Shown here one piece after another: positions 1-11,191 of a stretch of 64,000 nucleotides of DNA. The stretch lies in assembly GCA_003255025.1 (NCBI GenBank), contig QANY01005488.1:496001-560000 (forward strand), given 5' to 3'. The first letter of the stretch is position 1, and the number at the start of each line of letters is the position of its first letter. This DNA is from Datisca glomerata. Lineage: Eukaryota > Streptophyta > Magnoliopsida > Cucurbitales > Datiscaceae. The notes under the pieces were generated by a model. The model was not told the DNA's origin. It saw nothing but the letters and a program-made list of their open reading frames with translations, and did no database searches. The position numbers were made by a program, and so were the translations under genes.

Positions 1-830
1 ATAAGACCTTAAATTCTCAAATCTCGATTTGGTTCTACACTTGCCCACTTTTACATTTTAGCCAAATACATTTGACAATTTTTATTCACTTAGTAATTTT
101 TAACCACTTTTCCATTTTCACGTACTTCTTTTAGGGGTTCATTTTAGGTGAATCCAAGAATATTCTATTATACATTTTGATGAACCCTAAGATTTTTTAA
201 CACTTTATCACTCTTATGTACATTTTTTGTTACTTAGTCATTTTTAAACACTTAACCATTATACATATTTAGTCATTTTCATACACTAAATCAATTTAAC
301 CATTTTCACACACTTAGCTATTTTCTTGCACTTAACCATTTTCAAAACTTAGTCATTTTAACAAATTTACTAATTTTCACACATTTAGTCATTTTCAAAC
401 ACTTAGCCATTTCACAAACTTGATTTTCATGCACTTAGACATTTTTACATATACTTAGCCATCTTTACACACTTAACACTTTCACACACTTAATTATTTT
501 CAAACACTTAACCATTTTCATACATATAATCATTTCCATACACTTAATCATTTTCACACAAATAATAATTTCCATACACTTAGATACCTTCACGCACTTA
601 GTTATTTTTAAATACTTAGTTATTTTCACATTTAACAATTTTCATTAACTTGATCATTTTCACACGCTTAATCATTTTTATATACTTGGTCGCTTTCACA
701 CTTCGCCATTTTTAAATACTTAGTCATTTTCACACATTTGACGATTTTCATATACTTAGTCATTTTCATATATTTAACTATTTTCACATACTTAGTCATT
801 TTCACGTACTAATCTCATATGTAAATCTTT
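1..830. repeat. Degenerate minisatellite, about 18-bp unit
   Basis: The first 0.8 kb is a head-to-tail array of diverged copies of a unit close to CACTTAGTCATTTTCACA. Unit length varies by a few bases and almost every copy carries substitutions, so the array is old. It starts at or before the left edge of the window. No coding potential is seen. Confidence 0.85.
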
Positions 831-2057
831 ATGAAATAAACAAACTCACAAGCATATAAAAAAATTCAATTCATATTCTTCTTTAAAGAAGAATCTTATT
901 TATTAATCACTATATGTGAATATTCATTTTTTTTAACAGATCTCTTCTAAACATTTTACATATCATAGAGCATGATACAAACTTGCTACGATACAACCTT
1001 GCTACAGATATAATCTAATTTAAAACCTCGTGGTATTTTTTAGTGATTGTTTTCAGTAACACCATGTGATAAAGCATCATGTTAGAGCAACCACATCTCT
1101 CCATCAGGGTCCACAATAGGAAGATGTAATTAGAACCTGAAGTCAAATATCACAAAGAAACATGTAGGATTCAAAAGGAATCTGAAGCCATATATCACAA
1201 AAATAGACAACAAAGGAAGGATGAAATAAGACACCATCCCAAGGTGTAGGATCATCCGAGAACACTTCCATGTTGAATTGTTGATGTATTAAATAGAGTT
1301 TTATAACAAATTAAAAAAATAAGATGGTTCTAGACCTGGGAAAAAAGAATATATGATTACATTAACATTGCAACAATTGATATGAAAATATGTAACATTA
1401 AATTGATGATCTCATTGATTACTTACAAGAGCCAATGAAACCACTCAGTGCCTTCTTTACGTTCACATTTGTGTTAGCTATCTGAAATATATGTTAGTAT
1501 AATCAAATTTAGCCATGTCACAATGTCTTCTTATCATGATTATTCATGATATTAATGTATAATGGATTAAGCATCATCTAGTAAGAATGCTAAGGTCCTA
1601 TGTACCATTCAATTGATGTTCATAATGTTATGTTCTTGTATACATCCGCCCCATATTACATTGTCATAAACTGAAAGAGAATAATCAACTTTCCCGTAAA
1701 CAACTCACATCTAACTCAGAAATAATTGATCATCACAAAGCATACTCTTTCAATCTAACTCAGAAAATAACTCAGAAATAACTCACATCTAATCAGCACA
1801 AAGCAGACTCATTATATTTTTCAATCTAACTCAGAAATAACTCACATCTAATTAGCACAAAGCAGGCTCATCATCTTCTAATGTCCATAAATTAGGCCGT
1901 ACAGAAAACAACTGAATAATTTCAAATCCACAATTATATAAATTATAGAGCACAACTACATTTTGGAAAAGAAAATAAAGAATTAGTCAATTAGACAATG
2001 ATCTCATAAAAATTACTAATTTAACATGTAAACATGAATCTATATGTTTAAGTCACT

Positions 2058-2092
<35 letters not shown>

Positions 2093-2800
2093 TGTAAACA
2101 AGAATCATTTTGCCATGGTCCTATAGAATTGAGAGACATCTTACAATTTGGCTAATTGCTGATCCATAAAAAAAGAAAGACAAAAGACTTGGCCTTGTTA
2201 CTTAGTCGCCGTGAATTAAGAATCACACCAAGTGCAACCTTAAACTTTCAAAAATAAAAGAATTTATCTACCCTTTAAAGAGCATGATCCCAACTCCAAC
2301 CTTCTACCAAAAGTCAATATATATCATTTAAACAGAGGACATATTATCAGGCACAAGGGCACACACAATCCACCCATCATTTATGCATCACTTTGAGGAA
2401 TAAAGATATTTTAAATATTAATCTATAAGTGATGTTTTTTCACAAGCACAATTACTAAATAACTAACTATGTTATGCTTCAGCTATTTTTTCTAAGACAT
2501 AACTAACAGTAATTTTAAGAAAAGCTCCAGTAATGTCAAACTAACCCTACAACTTTTCCACTCCAAACAAAATAAGTTAAACAATCTTAAGCAGAGAAAC
2601 TAAACAGTAATAGACAACATAAAAGATTACAACTCCTAACCAAACAAGCTAAACAAACTCAAACATAGAAGGTTCTGAGTATAAAACTTGTTGGGTTGGT
2701 AGTTGTTTGGTTGATTCTGAGTACAATCCAGCCCAACGCTTAAATAACGATAAACATAGAAAAAAATATCATATATAACTTAGATGATGATTATGCAGAG
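831..2800. other. AT-rich intergenic DNA with short duplications
   Basis: No gene is recognised here. Between about 1750 and 1876 a phrase beginning CTAACTCAGAAATAACTCAC and ending in GCACAAAGCAGRCTCAT is present in two to three tandem diverged copies. The remainder is unstructured AT-rich sequence. Confidence 0.6.
2061..2090. repeat. (AC)15 microsatellite
   Basis: Fifteen uninterrupted AC dinucleotides are seen. Such tracts are usually length-polymorphic. Confidence 0.98.
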
Positions 2801-2859
2801 AAAAATTCCTTATACAGAACAAAGAACGAAAGTAAAAGGGAGAGAGGAAAGCAAAGCGC

Positions 2860-3060
2860 AATTACCTTGTAGGCAGAGAGAGACCATGACAGAGAGAGTG
2901 CACGACTGAGAGTGGTAGATAGAGAGAGAGAGCACGATTAAGAGAGCACCGACAAGAGAGAGTACCAACGAGAGAGAGCAGACAGAGAGAGAGAGCACGA
3001 CTGAGAGATAGCGCCTACGAGAGAGAGCAGACAAAGAGCTGGACGACAAGCAAAGAGAGC
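2860..3060. repeat. GA-rich repeat block
   Basis: Purine-rich sequence on the plus strand is built of GAGAGAGAG runs alternating with short phrases such as CACGACTGAGAG and CAGACAGAGAG, repeated imperfectly four or five times. Reading frames across it on the minus strand are low-complexity Ser/Leu/Val strings and are not credible proteins. GA-rich blocks can lie in plant 5' leaders or promoters, but no gene is visible next to this one. Confidence 0.75.
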
Positions 3061-4706
3061 CTGATATTTAGGGCTGAAAATCACGTGCCCTAGACTGAGT
3101 TTGGTGAAGCTCAAAGGAAGAATGAGATTTCGAAGGAATGAGAAACCTTTCGAATGAAGCATGGGTGAAAATGAGATTTGTCAAAATTTGGTAAAGTTTC
3201 TCAAAAGGAAGCTTGGGGGGAAAATATAATTTAAAAAAATTGATGAATATTCTCAAAGGAAGATGGGGTGAAAATAAGTTTTTCTTAAACTTTGGTGAAG
3301 CTTCTCAAGAAAGATTGGGGGTAAAAATGAAATTTAATAAAAATATTGGTGAAACAACCTGCAACATGTACCTTCGATTACAAATGAATTTAATCCATAA
3401 ACTAATCTAACGGTTAGGATTAATCTGGCTAGATCTTGCGGTCAGGATTAATCCCAGCATCAATATCGAGAATAATTTCCCGACATTGAAGAGGGACCCC
3501 TAAGTAAGTAGTTTATGTGAATTAGGTATAGTAAGACTAAGGACGATACAGAATAAACTCTCCAAAGCAGTTGGAAGGGATATTTATAGGAGAGGTTATC
3601 CTTGACAAAGTAATGTGGGTTGACTAAGAAGTCTTCGATATTCATTTTTCTCCCTACTAGTCAAAAATCAAGTGCTTCGCACGTGTTGAAGAATTTTAAA
3701 ATTATACAAAAAATTTTAACGTTGAAATAAATACATTAAATTTCAAATGTTGTAAATATAAAATAAAAGAAAATAATAATGATAATTTTCTTATACTCAT
3801 AATTAAATTGTTGCAAATAATTTTTTTTGAATAAGTCATGTATCACTTGGAGATAATATATTTATAATAAAACTATTAAAAATAGAAAAAAAAAACTTGA
3901 ATACGTTAAGCATCATCTGAAGATAATCAATTATCTATAAGAATTTTTAAATTAGAGAACGCACAATCCCAATAAACATATATCGTAATTAAGATAAGAT
4001 GAAAAGAAATTAAAAACATAAATGATCATTCACATTCCTAATAACATAAAATAAAATGCTAAAATATATAAAGTATTAATAAAAGAATAATTAGTCTATT
4101 GAATTTTAAATGAATTAAATATAAAAAAAACTTAATATTATATTATATTTAGTGTAGCTTAAATGATAAAAGAGGAAATCAAAAAATTTTCCCTTATAGA
4201 TCCATTTTAATATAGTAGAGATAGAGATTGGAATGGGGTGTGGCTTTTAATGAGATTACCCTTCTAACAATCATGATTTAACATGGTGGTTGGTGATTGT
4301 TTGTGACATGGGGAAATAACGGTCCATTCATCTTTTATCATGTGAAATGTACTATGACATCTCAATAATGAATATGATGTGATCATGACATCTCAGTGAG
4401 CTTGTAAGAAGGATGAGGAGGAGAAAGACTTGGGGTCAATTTAAATTAAAAAAAATGAAGGATATAGAGAGAGGTGATGAGAATGGAGGGAGAGAGGAAA
4501 GAGGTTGTAGAAAAAGATTAAAGGAAGAAAAGGCTAACTGTTGTTATATAAATTAATAAAATTAAGAGCAATTTTACGTCGATGAAGTATTAACCCATGT
4601 TTTAGGGATTAAGTGAGTTCATAGTTGTCGCGTCATCGATTGAACATGACCTTGCAATTTGTAAGAAAACCCTAAACTCAGTATTGAGAGAACAAAACGT
4701 CGCCAA
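3061..4706. other. Intergenic DNA, no gene seen
   Basis: The first part (3100-3330) repeats a loose motif around GGTGAAGCTTCTCAAAGGAAG and GGTGAAAATGAGATTT, suggesting an old diverged tandem repeat. From 3660 to 4250 the sequence is extremely AT-rich without structure. Confidence 0.5.
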
Positions 4707-4818
4707 ATGGATTGGGAGGAGAAGAAGGCAACCCAACTCTCCATGGAAGACACTGCATCTAGCCCCAAGACCATGGATGACTCTCAACAACCTCCATCTT
4801 TTTCGCTTCATTTCACAG
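4707..4818 (+). CDS. Possible orphan 5' exon, unknown product
   Basis: An ATG at 4707 opens a 37-codon frame starting MDWEEKKATQLSMED, rich in Glu, Ser and Gln, which runs up to a good splice donor (CACAG followed by GTACTG). The base composition is more gene-like than its surroundings. It may be the first exon of a gene whose remainder was lost or displaced, or the first exon of the FAR1-like pseudogene that begins about 300 bases downstream. No domain is recognised. The assignment rests only on frame, start and donor quality. Confidence 0.3.
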
Positions 4819-5101
4819 GTACTGTAACTTTATTTCCTTTTAAGCCAACTTCATCTATTTCGTTTTAAGATCTTCAATTCATCTGTCTTCAATTTCTTTT
4901 TTGGTTATGGACTACTATCGAGCTTCCATGGAGAGACCAAAGTACAAAAGAAATAAATTCTTTAAGCTTCAATTTTAGTCCACAACTCTCCATGGAAGGT
5001 CAAACAAAACCAATTCTTCTCATAGAGGCTTGTGGCTAATGGTTGTGCTCAACTCTTACTTTTATTTTTTACGTGCTTATTTTGATATTGCATATGTAGA
5101 A

Positions 5102-7290
5102 ATGGCAATAGAAATTTCAACGAGATCTTCTCACATGAAGATGGATGATTTCGACCATTACAAAAAGAATAGGGAAAATCAACTAGTTGTGAAAGACAAA
5201 ATTAAAGAGTCGTGTGTAGGAATGATATTTGATACTGTTGATGATTTATTTAAGTTTTACATCAAATATGGTAACGAAATGGGATTTCCTATGAAGAAAA
5301 GAACTTCATCTAAAGGAGATGATGGAGAAGTTAGATGGGTGACTGTTGCGTGCTCTCGCTCCGATCGTACACCATCCAATTCAAGAAATGCTTTCAATGT
5401 GCATCTAGTTACAAAATCAAATTGCAAGGCTAAGTTGAGCAGCTATATGCCCCAATGGAAAATGGTGAGTGGCATCCCTCTTCCTTGATCACAATCACAG
5501 ATTGATTCCATGCAAAACACGTTATTTTAAGTGTAACAGGATAATGAGATCGTATGTGAAAAGAAAGCTTGAAATAAATGACCGAGCGGGGATTAGACCA
5601 AACGAAATTTTTAATTCCTTTGTAGTTGAAGCAGGTGAGCATGAGAATGTTCCTTTTTGGAGAAAGATTGTTATAGATATATTGGTAGAGTAAGGCAACT
5701 ACGACTTGGAGATGGCGATGCTACTGCGATTCATAATTATTTTTTGAAAATGCAAGCTAATAATTCAAATTTATTTTATGTGATGGATTTGAATGATGAA
5801 TGTCGACTTGAAATGTATTTTGTGCTGATGGAAGAAATAGGGCTGCTTATCAAGAGTTTGGGGATGTTGTCACATTTGACACAACATACTTGACGAACAA
5901 GTATGACATGCCATTTGCTCCTTATGTTGGAGTTAATCACCATGGTCAATCCATACTATTTGGTTGTGGACTGATATCGAGTAAAAATATTGAAACATTT
6001 ACTTGGCTATTTCAATCTTGGCTTTCATGCATGGATAATTGTGCTCCTAATGGTATAATTACTTATCAAGACAGATACATGAAAAAGAGCAATTGAAAAT
6101 GTCTTCCCAAGAACAAGACATAGATGGTGTCCGTGGCATATTATGAAGAAAGTGCCTGAAAAGTTAAGAGGTTATAACCCGTATGAGGCAATTAAATTTG
6201 GCTTACAAAATGTGGTATGTGATTCTTTAACCATTGAAGAGTTTGAAGAAAATTGGAATAGATTCATTGAAATATATAACATTCAAACCAATGATTGGTT
6301 GTTTGGATTATATGATAAGAGACGTTATTGGCTTGTTAATGATACATTTTGGGCAGGAATGTCCACTACACAAAGAAGTGAAAGCATGAAGGCATTCTTT
6401 GATGGATATGTCAAATCGAAGACGTCTCTGAAACAATTTATTGAACAATATGAGAATGCACTATGAAGTAAAGTTGAAAAGGAGAATCAAGAGGATTTTT
6501 ATTCATTTAACTCTTGGGTACCTTGTATAACACGTTATGGAATGGAGAAGCAGTATCAAGATGTTTACACTACCTCCAAATTTAAAGAGTTCCAAAAGGA
6601 ATTAACTAGAAAAAAATATTGTGATGTGTCTTCTTCTAAAGATGATATGTGTCCTGCAGTTTATGAAGTGATTGAAGATATGGTTGGAGAGACAAATCGA
6701 CAAGGAACTTTCAATGTTTGCTTCGACTTTCATGACAATGAAATTAGATGCAGTTTGTTTATTTGAGTTTATAGGGATAATATGTAGGCACACTATTGCA
6801 GTCTTGATACATAAGAAAATTCAAAAATATATTATTCGACGGTGGAGGAAGGATGTTAAACGATGTCATACAAAGGTGAAAATCAACTATTTTGACTTTG
6901 ATTGTAAAACTAGAAAATGAGCGTTTTGACAGGATGTGTAATGCTTTTTACCAAGCTGCAGATTTGGCAACTAGTAGTGAAAATAATACTTCACTAGTTA
7001 TGAACTGGATATACTCCTTGCGTTACAAATTAGAAAATGAGGCAAACATTTGTGATGGTGGCCAACTAACTACATTCGTGAACAAAGACATATCTAGCTC
7101 GGATAAAGATGTCAATACTTTATCAAAGGAAAATGATATCGTTGTGCTTAATCCAGTAGTTGTACGCGGTAAAGGAGTCTAAGGTGGTGCAGTTTGCAAG
7201 AGAACAAAAAGAAGGAAAAAGCTAGAAAGAGAAACAACTTGGATGCTGGAATTAAAGAAAAAAGTATAGTTTCAAAGTTTTGTCTTCATC
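5102..7290 (+). pseudogene. FAR1/FRS-like (MULE-derived) transposase pseudogene
   Basis: Conceptual translation across several frames gives the order expected of a FAR1-related protein. First comes an N-terminal FAR1 DNA-binding region (about 5220-5540, beginning GMIFDTVDDLFKFYIKYGNE and including DHNHRL). Next is a MULE transposase core (about 5850-6460, with VVTFDTTYLTNKYDMPFAPY, the CPWHIMKK-type segment and FWAGMSTTQRSESMKAFFDG). A SWIM-type zinc finger follows (about 6740-6800, IICRHTIAVL), then a basic tail near 7180-7230. FAR1 proteins are transcription factors domesticated from MULE transposases. At least four frameshifts (near 5465, 5690, 5880 and 6080) and internal stops break the frame, so this is a pseudogene or dead element. 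The domain order is clear. Whether it was a host FRS gene or a transposon copy cannot be settled here. Confidence 0.85.
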
Positions 7291-7590
7291 TAATTTAAGT
7301 TCAATTTTTGTACATAAATTTTTATTCACACAATTAGTATGAAATGTAGGATTTCCGGAACCGGCCAATCCCAGTTCATGGAAATGCTTATGGAACTATC
7401 AATCGAGCTTTTTCAAGTACGGAAATGCTTTGTCTTTCGTTATTACTTACATTTTACGTTCACTTACTTGTTTATGTTTTTGTCGATAAGGAATACCTAC
7501 TATAAAAAAGAATACACATGTGTACACGAGGGTTGACGACCTCAACATTGACTACCCGCAAAGTGTAACTCTTACGGCGTATTGAGAATG
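7291..7590. other. Sequence without recognised gene
   Basis: Short open frames occur but none shows a known motif. This stretch lies between the FAR1-like pseudogene and the GC-rich repeat block. Confidence 0.4.
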
Positions 7591-7790
7591 TCTCCACCAA
7601 AAACGTACCATGGAGTGTCACCGCTGAGGTGCACCCCTTAGGGTGCCGCCGCTGAGATGCATCCCTTGAGGTGCCGCCACTAAGGCACCCATGGGGTCGT
7701 CCCCATGGCAGCACCATGGGGTGTCACCCCTATGGTAGCACCATTGATGTCACCCTCATGGGTGTACCATGAAGGTGCATTGATCACTCT
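7591..7790. repeat. GC-rich imperfect tandem repeat
   Basis: Diverged copies of a 25-35 bp unit containing GGTGCCGCCGCTGAGRTGCA and GTCACCCCATGGTAGCACCA follow each other, in clear contrast to the AT-rich flanks. No coding potential is recognised. Confidence 0.7.
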
Positions 7791-7804
7791 ATGTAATGCA
7801 ACTT

Positions 7805-8380
7805 AAACCAATAAGATCGCATTATGTTTGATAAAAATAAACTAAGGAATCAATCAGGATCAGGAGTTTTATCAGCTCCTAGTTCAAAAACAACAATCTT
7901 AATCTCCACAAAACTACACTAGCACCCAAACCCTCATTACCTTCCCTTTCAACTAAAGTATTCACACGATTCAGCACCCAATCAAAATCAGAACATGGCT
8001 CTACCTTAAGATATTTTTCATAATAAGTTCGAATAATCTCAATAAATTCTCTCATTATACCAAACCCCATTATTATTATTATTTAATCTAACAATACTAT
8101 TTACCAATTCTTCTTCTAAGGGTAGATTTATGAAAAAACCCTAATATTTTTTCCCAACTTTCAATCAATTAATTCTAGATCTTTGACTCCAAAAAAGTTA
8201 ATCTTGATTCCGAAGCTTATTAATGTTAGAAGAAATATTTATTTATAGACCATATCATCTTCCAACTCATCCTTAAGTAAAGCCATGTCTTCTTTTAATT
8301 GTTCAATCCTTTGTTGAGAATTTCCTCTTAAAGTTATATTCCAAGATATATTGTTGAATTTGCATCCTTAAGTTATATTC
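7805..8380 (-). mobile_element. LINE ORF2 fragment, duplicate copy
   Basis: This stretch matches 9484-10045 nearly base for base with scattered substitutions. Both carry the same minus-strand segment with IMREFIEIIRTYYEKYLKVE followed by VLNRVNTLVEREGNEGL. From the longer copy downstream this can be recognised as the part of a plant L1-type LINE ORF2 just before the reverse transcriptase. The copy ends at the start of the plastid-derived segment at 8383. Confidence 0.7.
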
Positions 8381-8382
8381 CA

Positions 8383-8668
8383 AGACTACCTTGTTACGAC
8401 TTCACTCCAGTCACTAGCCTTATTTTCGGCGTCCCCCTCCTTGTGATTAAGGTAACGACTCCGGGCATGGCCAGCTCCCATAGTATGACTAGTGGTGTGT
8501 ACAAGGCTTGGGAACAAGTTCATCACTGTATGGCTGACCAATGATTACTAGCGATTTCGATTTATTGCAAGCGAGTTGCAGCCTAAAATTTGACCTGAGG
8601 ATGAGTTCTTAGAGTTAGCACACCCTCGGGGGATCATGATCCTTTGTCCCAGCCATTGTAGCATGTTC
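8383..8668 (-). pseudogene. Plastid 16S rRNA 3' fragment in nuclear DNA (NUPT copy A)
   Basis: The plus strand reads as the complement of the 3' end of plastid 16S rRNA: CTACCTTGTTACGACTTCAC, then GGTAACGACTCCGGGCATGG, the GGTGTGTACAAGG region (1400 decoding region) and CGAGTTGCAGCCT. Many C-to-T and G-to-A changes relative to the conserved sequence (for example in the region around position 1400) are the decay expected of methylated nuclear DNA. It lacks the anti-Shine-Dalgarno end that copies B and C retain. It is not a functional rRNA. Confidence 0.9.
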
Positions 8669-8865
8669 AACTGATACCTCAAGCAGTAAAGAACATTTGA
8701 TATCAAAGCAAACTCTTACCCTAACAGATCTTGCGATGAATCTATTCATGGAATATTGATTTATCTCCATCATGTTACCCACTTTTGACACCAATTTTTT
8801 TCCATTTGTTATAAGACCTAGTCTGAAGGCAAGTCTTGAATTTGTATCAAAACAGGGTAAAAAGA
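8669..8865. repeat. Non-rRNA flank co-duplicated with the NUPT
   Basis: This sequence directly after the 16S fragment (phrase CAGTAAAGAACATTTGATAT, then CTAACAGATCTTGCGATGAA) recurs at 17613-17795 after NUPT copy C. The plastid fragment was therefore copied within the nucleus together with its flank rather than inserted twice. Confidence 0.85.
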
Positions 8866-8944
8866 AAAAAAATATTATTTATATAAATAATATATTAAAT
8901 AAGATAATAATAAATATCCAATTTATGCATCTGGAAAAACACTC

Positions 8945-10178
8945 AGTCATGATTATGAACATATAGGGGGTAGTGGATCCCCTTGCCTTAAACCCCTACA
9001 GGATTAATGCTCACTCAGGTTGACCACTAAAATTAATTTTGTAGGTAATAGAAGCTACACGTATAATGATACACTTCACAAAATTATTATCAAAGTTCAT
9101 CTTAACTAATAATTTTCTAAGAAAGCTCTAATTTACCATATCATATGTTTTAAACATATCAGTCTTAATAACCACCAACACCTTCCTACATTTTTCCTTC
9201 TTTTTTAGATGATAGAAAACTTTTTGAGCTATCAATGAATTATGTTGAATATGTTTACCATTAACAAAAGCACCCTAAGCTTCAGAAATAATATGCCGCA
9301 ATATATTTTTTAGACTATTGGCAAGGATCTTAGAAATAATCTTATATGAAAAATTACAAAGGGCAATAGCCTGAAATTGACAAGAATTTCAGATTGTTGA
9401 ACTTTAGGGATAAGAGTTATATTAGTTTCATTCATATATCTAGGCATATAAATTATTGAAAAAATCTAAAACGACATTTCAATAATCTAAACCAATAAGA
9501 TCCTGATATGTTTGATAAAAATAAATTAGGGAATCAATCAGGATCAGGAGTTTTATCAACTCCTAGTTCAAAAACAACAATCTTAATCTCCACAAAACTA
9601 CACTAGCATCCAAACCTTCATTACCTTCCCTTTCAACTAAAGTATTCACATGATTCAGCACCTAATCAACATCAGAACATGGCTCTACCTTAAGATATTT
9701 TCCAAAATAAGTATGAATAATCTCAATAAATTCTTTCATTATTCCAAATCCCATTAATATTCTTTAATCTAACAATACTATTTACCAATTCTTCTTCTAA
9801 GGGCAGATTTATGAAAAACCCTAGTATTTTTTCCAACTTTCAATCAATTAATTATAGATCTTTGACTCTAAAAATGTTATTCTTGATTCCGAAGCTTATT
9901 AATGTTGGAATAAATATTTATTTATGGACCCTATCATCTTCCAACTCGTCCTTAAGTAAAGCCATATCTTCTTTTAATTGTTCAATCCTTTGTTGAGGAT
10001 TTCCTCTTAAAGTTATATTCCAAGATTTATTGTTAAATTTGAACCCTTAAGTTTAGTGATGAGATTACACATCACTTTACTAAAGCCATAATTCTTCCAA
10101 TCTATATCTAAAATTGCCTCAAAGGCATCTTCAAGGAGTGTCAAACCAAAATACTCAACAAGCATTCGCTCTCCCAGA
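8945..10178 (-). mobile_element. Degenerate L1-type LINE, ORF2 reverse transcriptase region
   Basis: Read on the minus strand from about 10178 downward, the broken frames give a linker region, then an L1-type reverse transcriptase. Around 9380-9290 the plant LINE signature is seen (QAIALCNFSYKIISKILAN, followed by ISEAQGAFVNGKHIQHNSLI with some stops), then VVIKTDMFKTYDMVN, and near 8970 a decayed GLRQGDPLSPYLF-type motif. There are many stops and frameshifts and the endonuclease and 3' tail are absent. The upstream half (9484-10045) is duplicated at 7805-8380. Non-LTR elements of this type copy themselves by target-primed reverse transcription, but this copy is dead. Confidence 0.8.
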
Positions 10179-10243
10179 AATGGAGGTGATCCAGCCGCAC
10201 CTTCCAGTATGACTAACTTGTTACGACTTCACTCTAGTCACTA
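10179..10243 (-). pseudogene. Plastid 16S rRNA 3' terminus (NUPT copy B, truncated)
   Basis: GGAGGTGATCCAGCCGCACC, the complement of the anti-Shine-Dalgarno end of plastid 16S rRNA, is followed by the conserved TTGTTACGACTTCACT. The match stops abruptly where the copia LTR begins. The 40 bases to its left (TCAAACCAAAATACTCAACA and onward) are repeated at 17238 next to copy C, so LINE sequence and NUPT were already joined before the duplication. Confidence 0.9.
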
Positions 10244-11140
10244 GATAAAGAGAGGTGAAGTTTACCCAAATAATTTTTTGTCATATTGTGTTATTTTGAG
10301 TAGGAGTATTTCTTGCCTTTTAGGTCAAGTATTTTTTGTTCTCCTTATTAAGGATGGAGTGCCATTTTCTTTGTATATGATCAAAATTTGAAATTTTTCT
10401 TCCTAAACCCTAACCACCATCTCCTCCATAAATACACACCATTTCTCTTCACAAGACACAATTCATAGCCAATAGACTTGCTCCTAAAACTCTTTCAATG
10501 CTCTCCTAAATCTCTCTTAATATTTTGGGCTTTATATACTTGCAAATTTCTTGAGTGCGCAAAATAATTTTTTTTTGTGAGTTTAGATTGGAGATTCTAC
10601 TCTCTTAGAGAGTTATTGTAAGATGCCACTTAATCTTGAAACACATAGCTTTGTGAGATTTATTTGACACCAATAAGCCAATTGGGTTTATAAGGTTTGG
10701 TCTTCACCCTTAAGAATATCGTGGGATTAAAATTCTCCAAGGCCTGGAGCGTGAACGTAGGGATATGATTTTTTGAATCACGTAAAAATATTGTGTGTCT
10801 ATCTTCTTCTCCTTCTTCTACTTTTATTTTGTGCTAATTATTTTTCGCACTTTAATTTTTCGTACTTCAATTTATCGCACTTAATTTCCGTAATTTAAGT
10901 TCTACACTTTAAGTTTCCGTAATTTATTTTATTTCCTTGCTTTATATTTCTGCATTTATATTCTCGCAAGCGTTATTTACTCTAACGCTTTCATCTATAA
11001 CTTATTTATCTTTTCAAGCGTTAAACTCGTGGAATCTTGAAGTTCATTCATGAACATTCATTTTCCACTTGAGTGTGGTTTTTTTAATTTAACAATATCA
11101 CCTAATTCACCCCTTCTTGAGTTTTCATGTCGATACTACA
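10242..11140 (+). repeat. 5' LTR of copia element 1
   Basis: About 0.9 kb ends in CTACA immediately before a primer-binding-like sequence. Near its 3' end it carries the phrase AATTCACCCCTTCTTGAGTT typical of SIRE-type copia LTR ends. A TATA-like CCATAAATACAC lies near 10427. A possible true LTR start is TGAAGT near 10255, which would pair with the terminal ACTACA. The same sequence is found in opposite orientation at 16136-17008. Confidence 0.75.
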
Positions 11141-11141
11141 A

Positions 11142-11153
11142 TTGATATCAATG
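11142..11153 (+). other. Primer-binding site of copia element 1 (decayed)
   Basis: TTGATATCAATG directly after the LTR resembles TTGGTATCAGAG, the usual initiator-Met tRNA primer site of plant copia elements, with three changes. Confidence 0.7.
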
Positions 11154-11191
11154 TTTGATACTCTATACATGAGACTTAATGGTCTTGAGTT

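Noticed and set aside
1..830. Regular short repeats reminiscent of a CRISPR array
   Set aside because: The units abut without unique spacers, are heavily diverged and lie in plant nuclear DNA.
2810..3256. Minus-strand open frames of 62-79 codons
   Set aside because: They are low-complexity translations of the GA-rich repeat and its flank.
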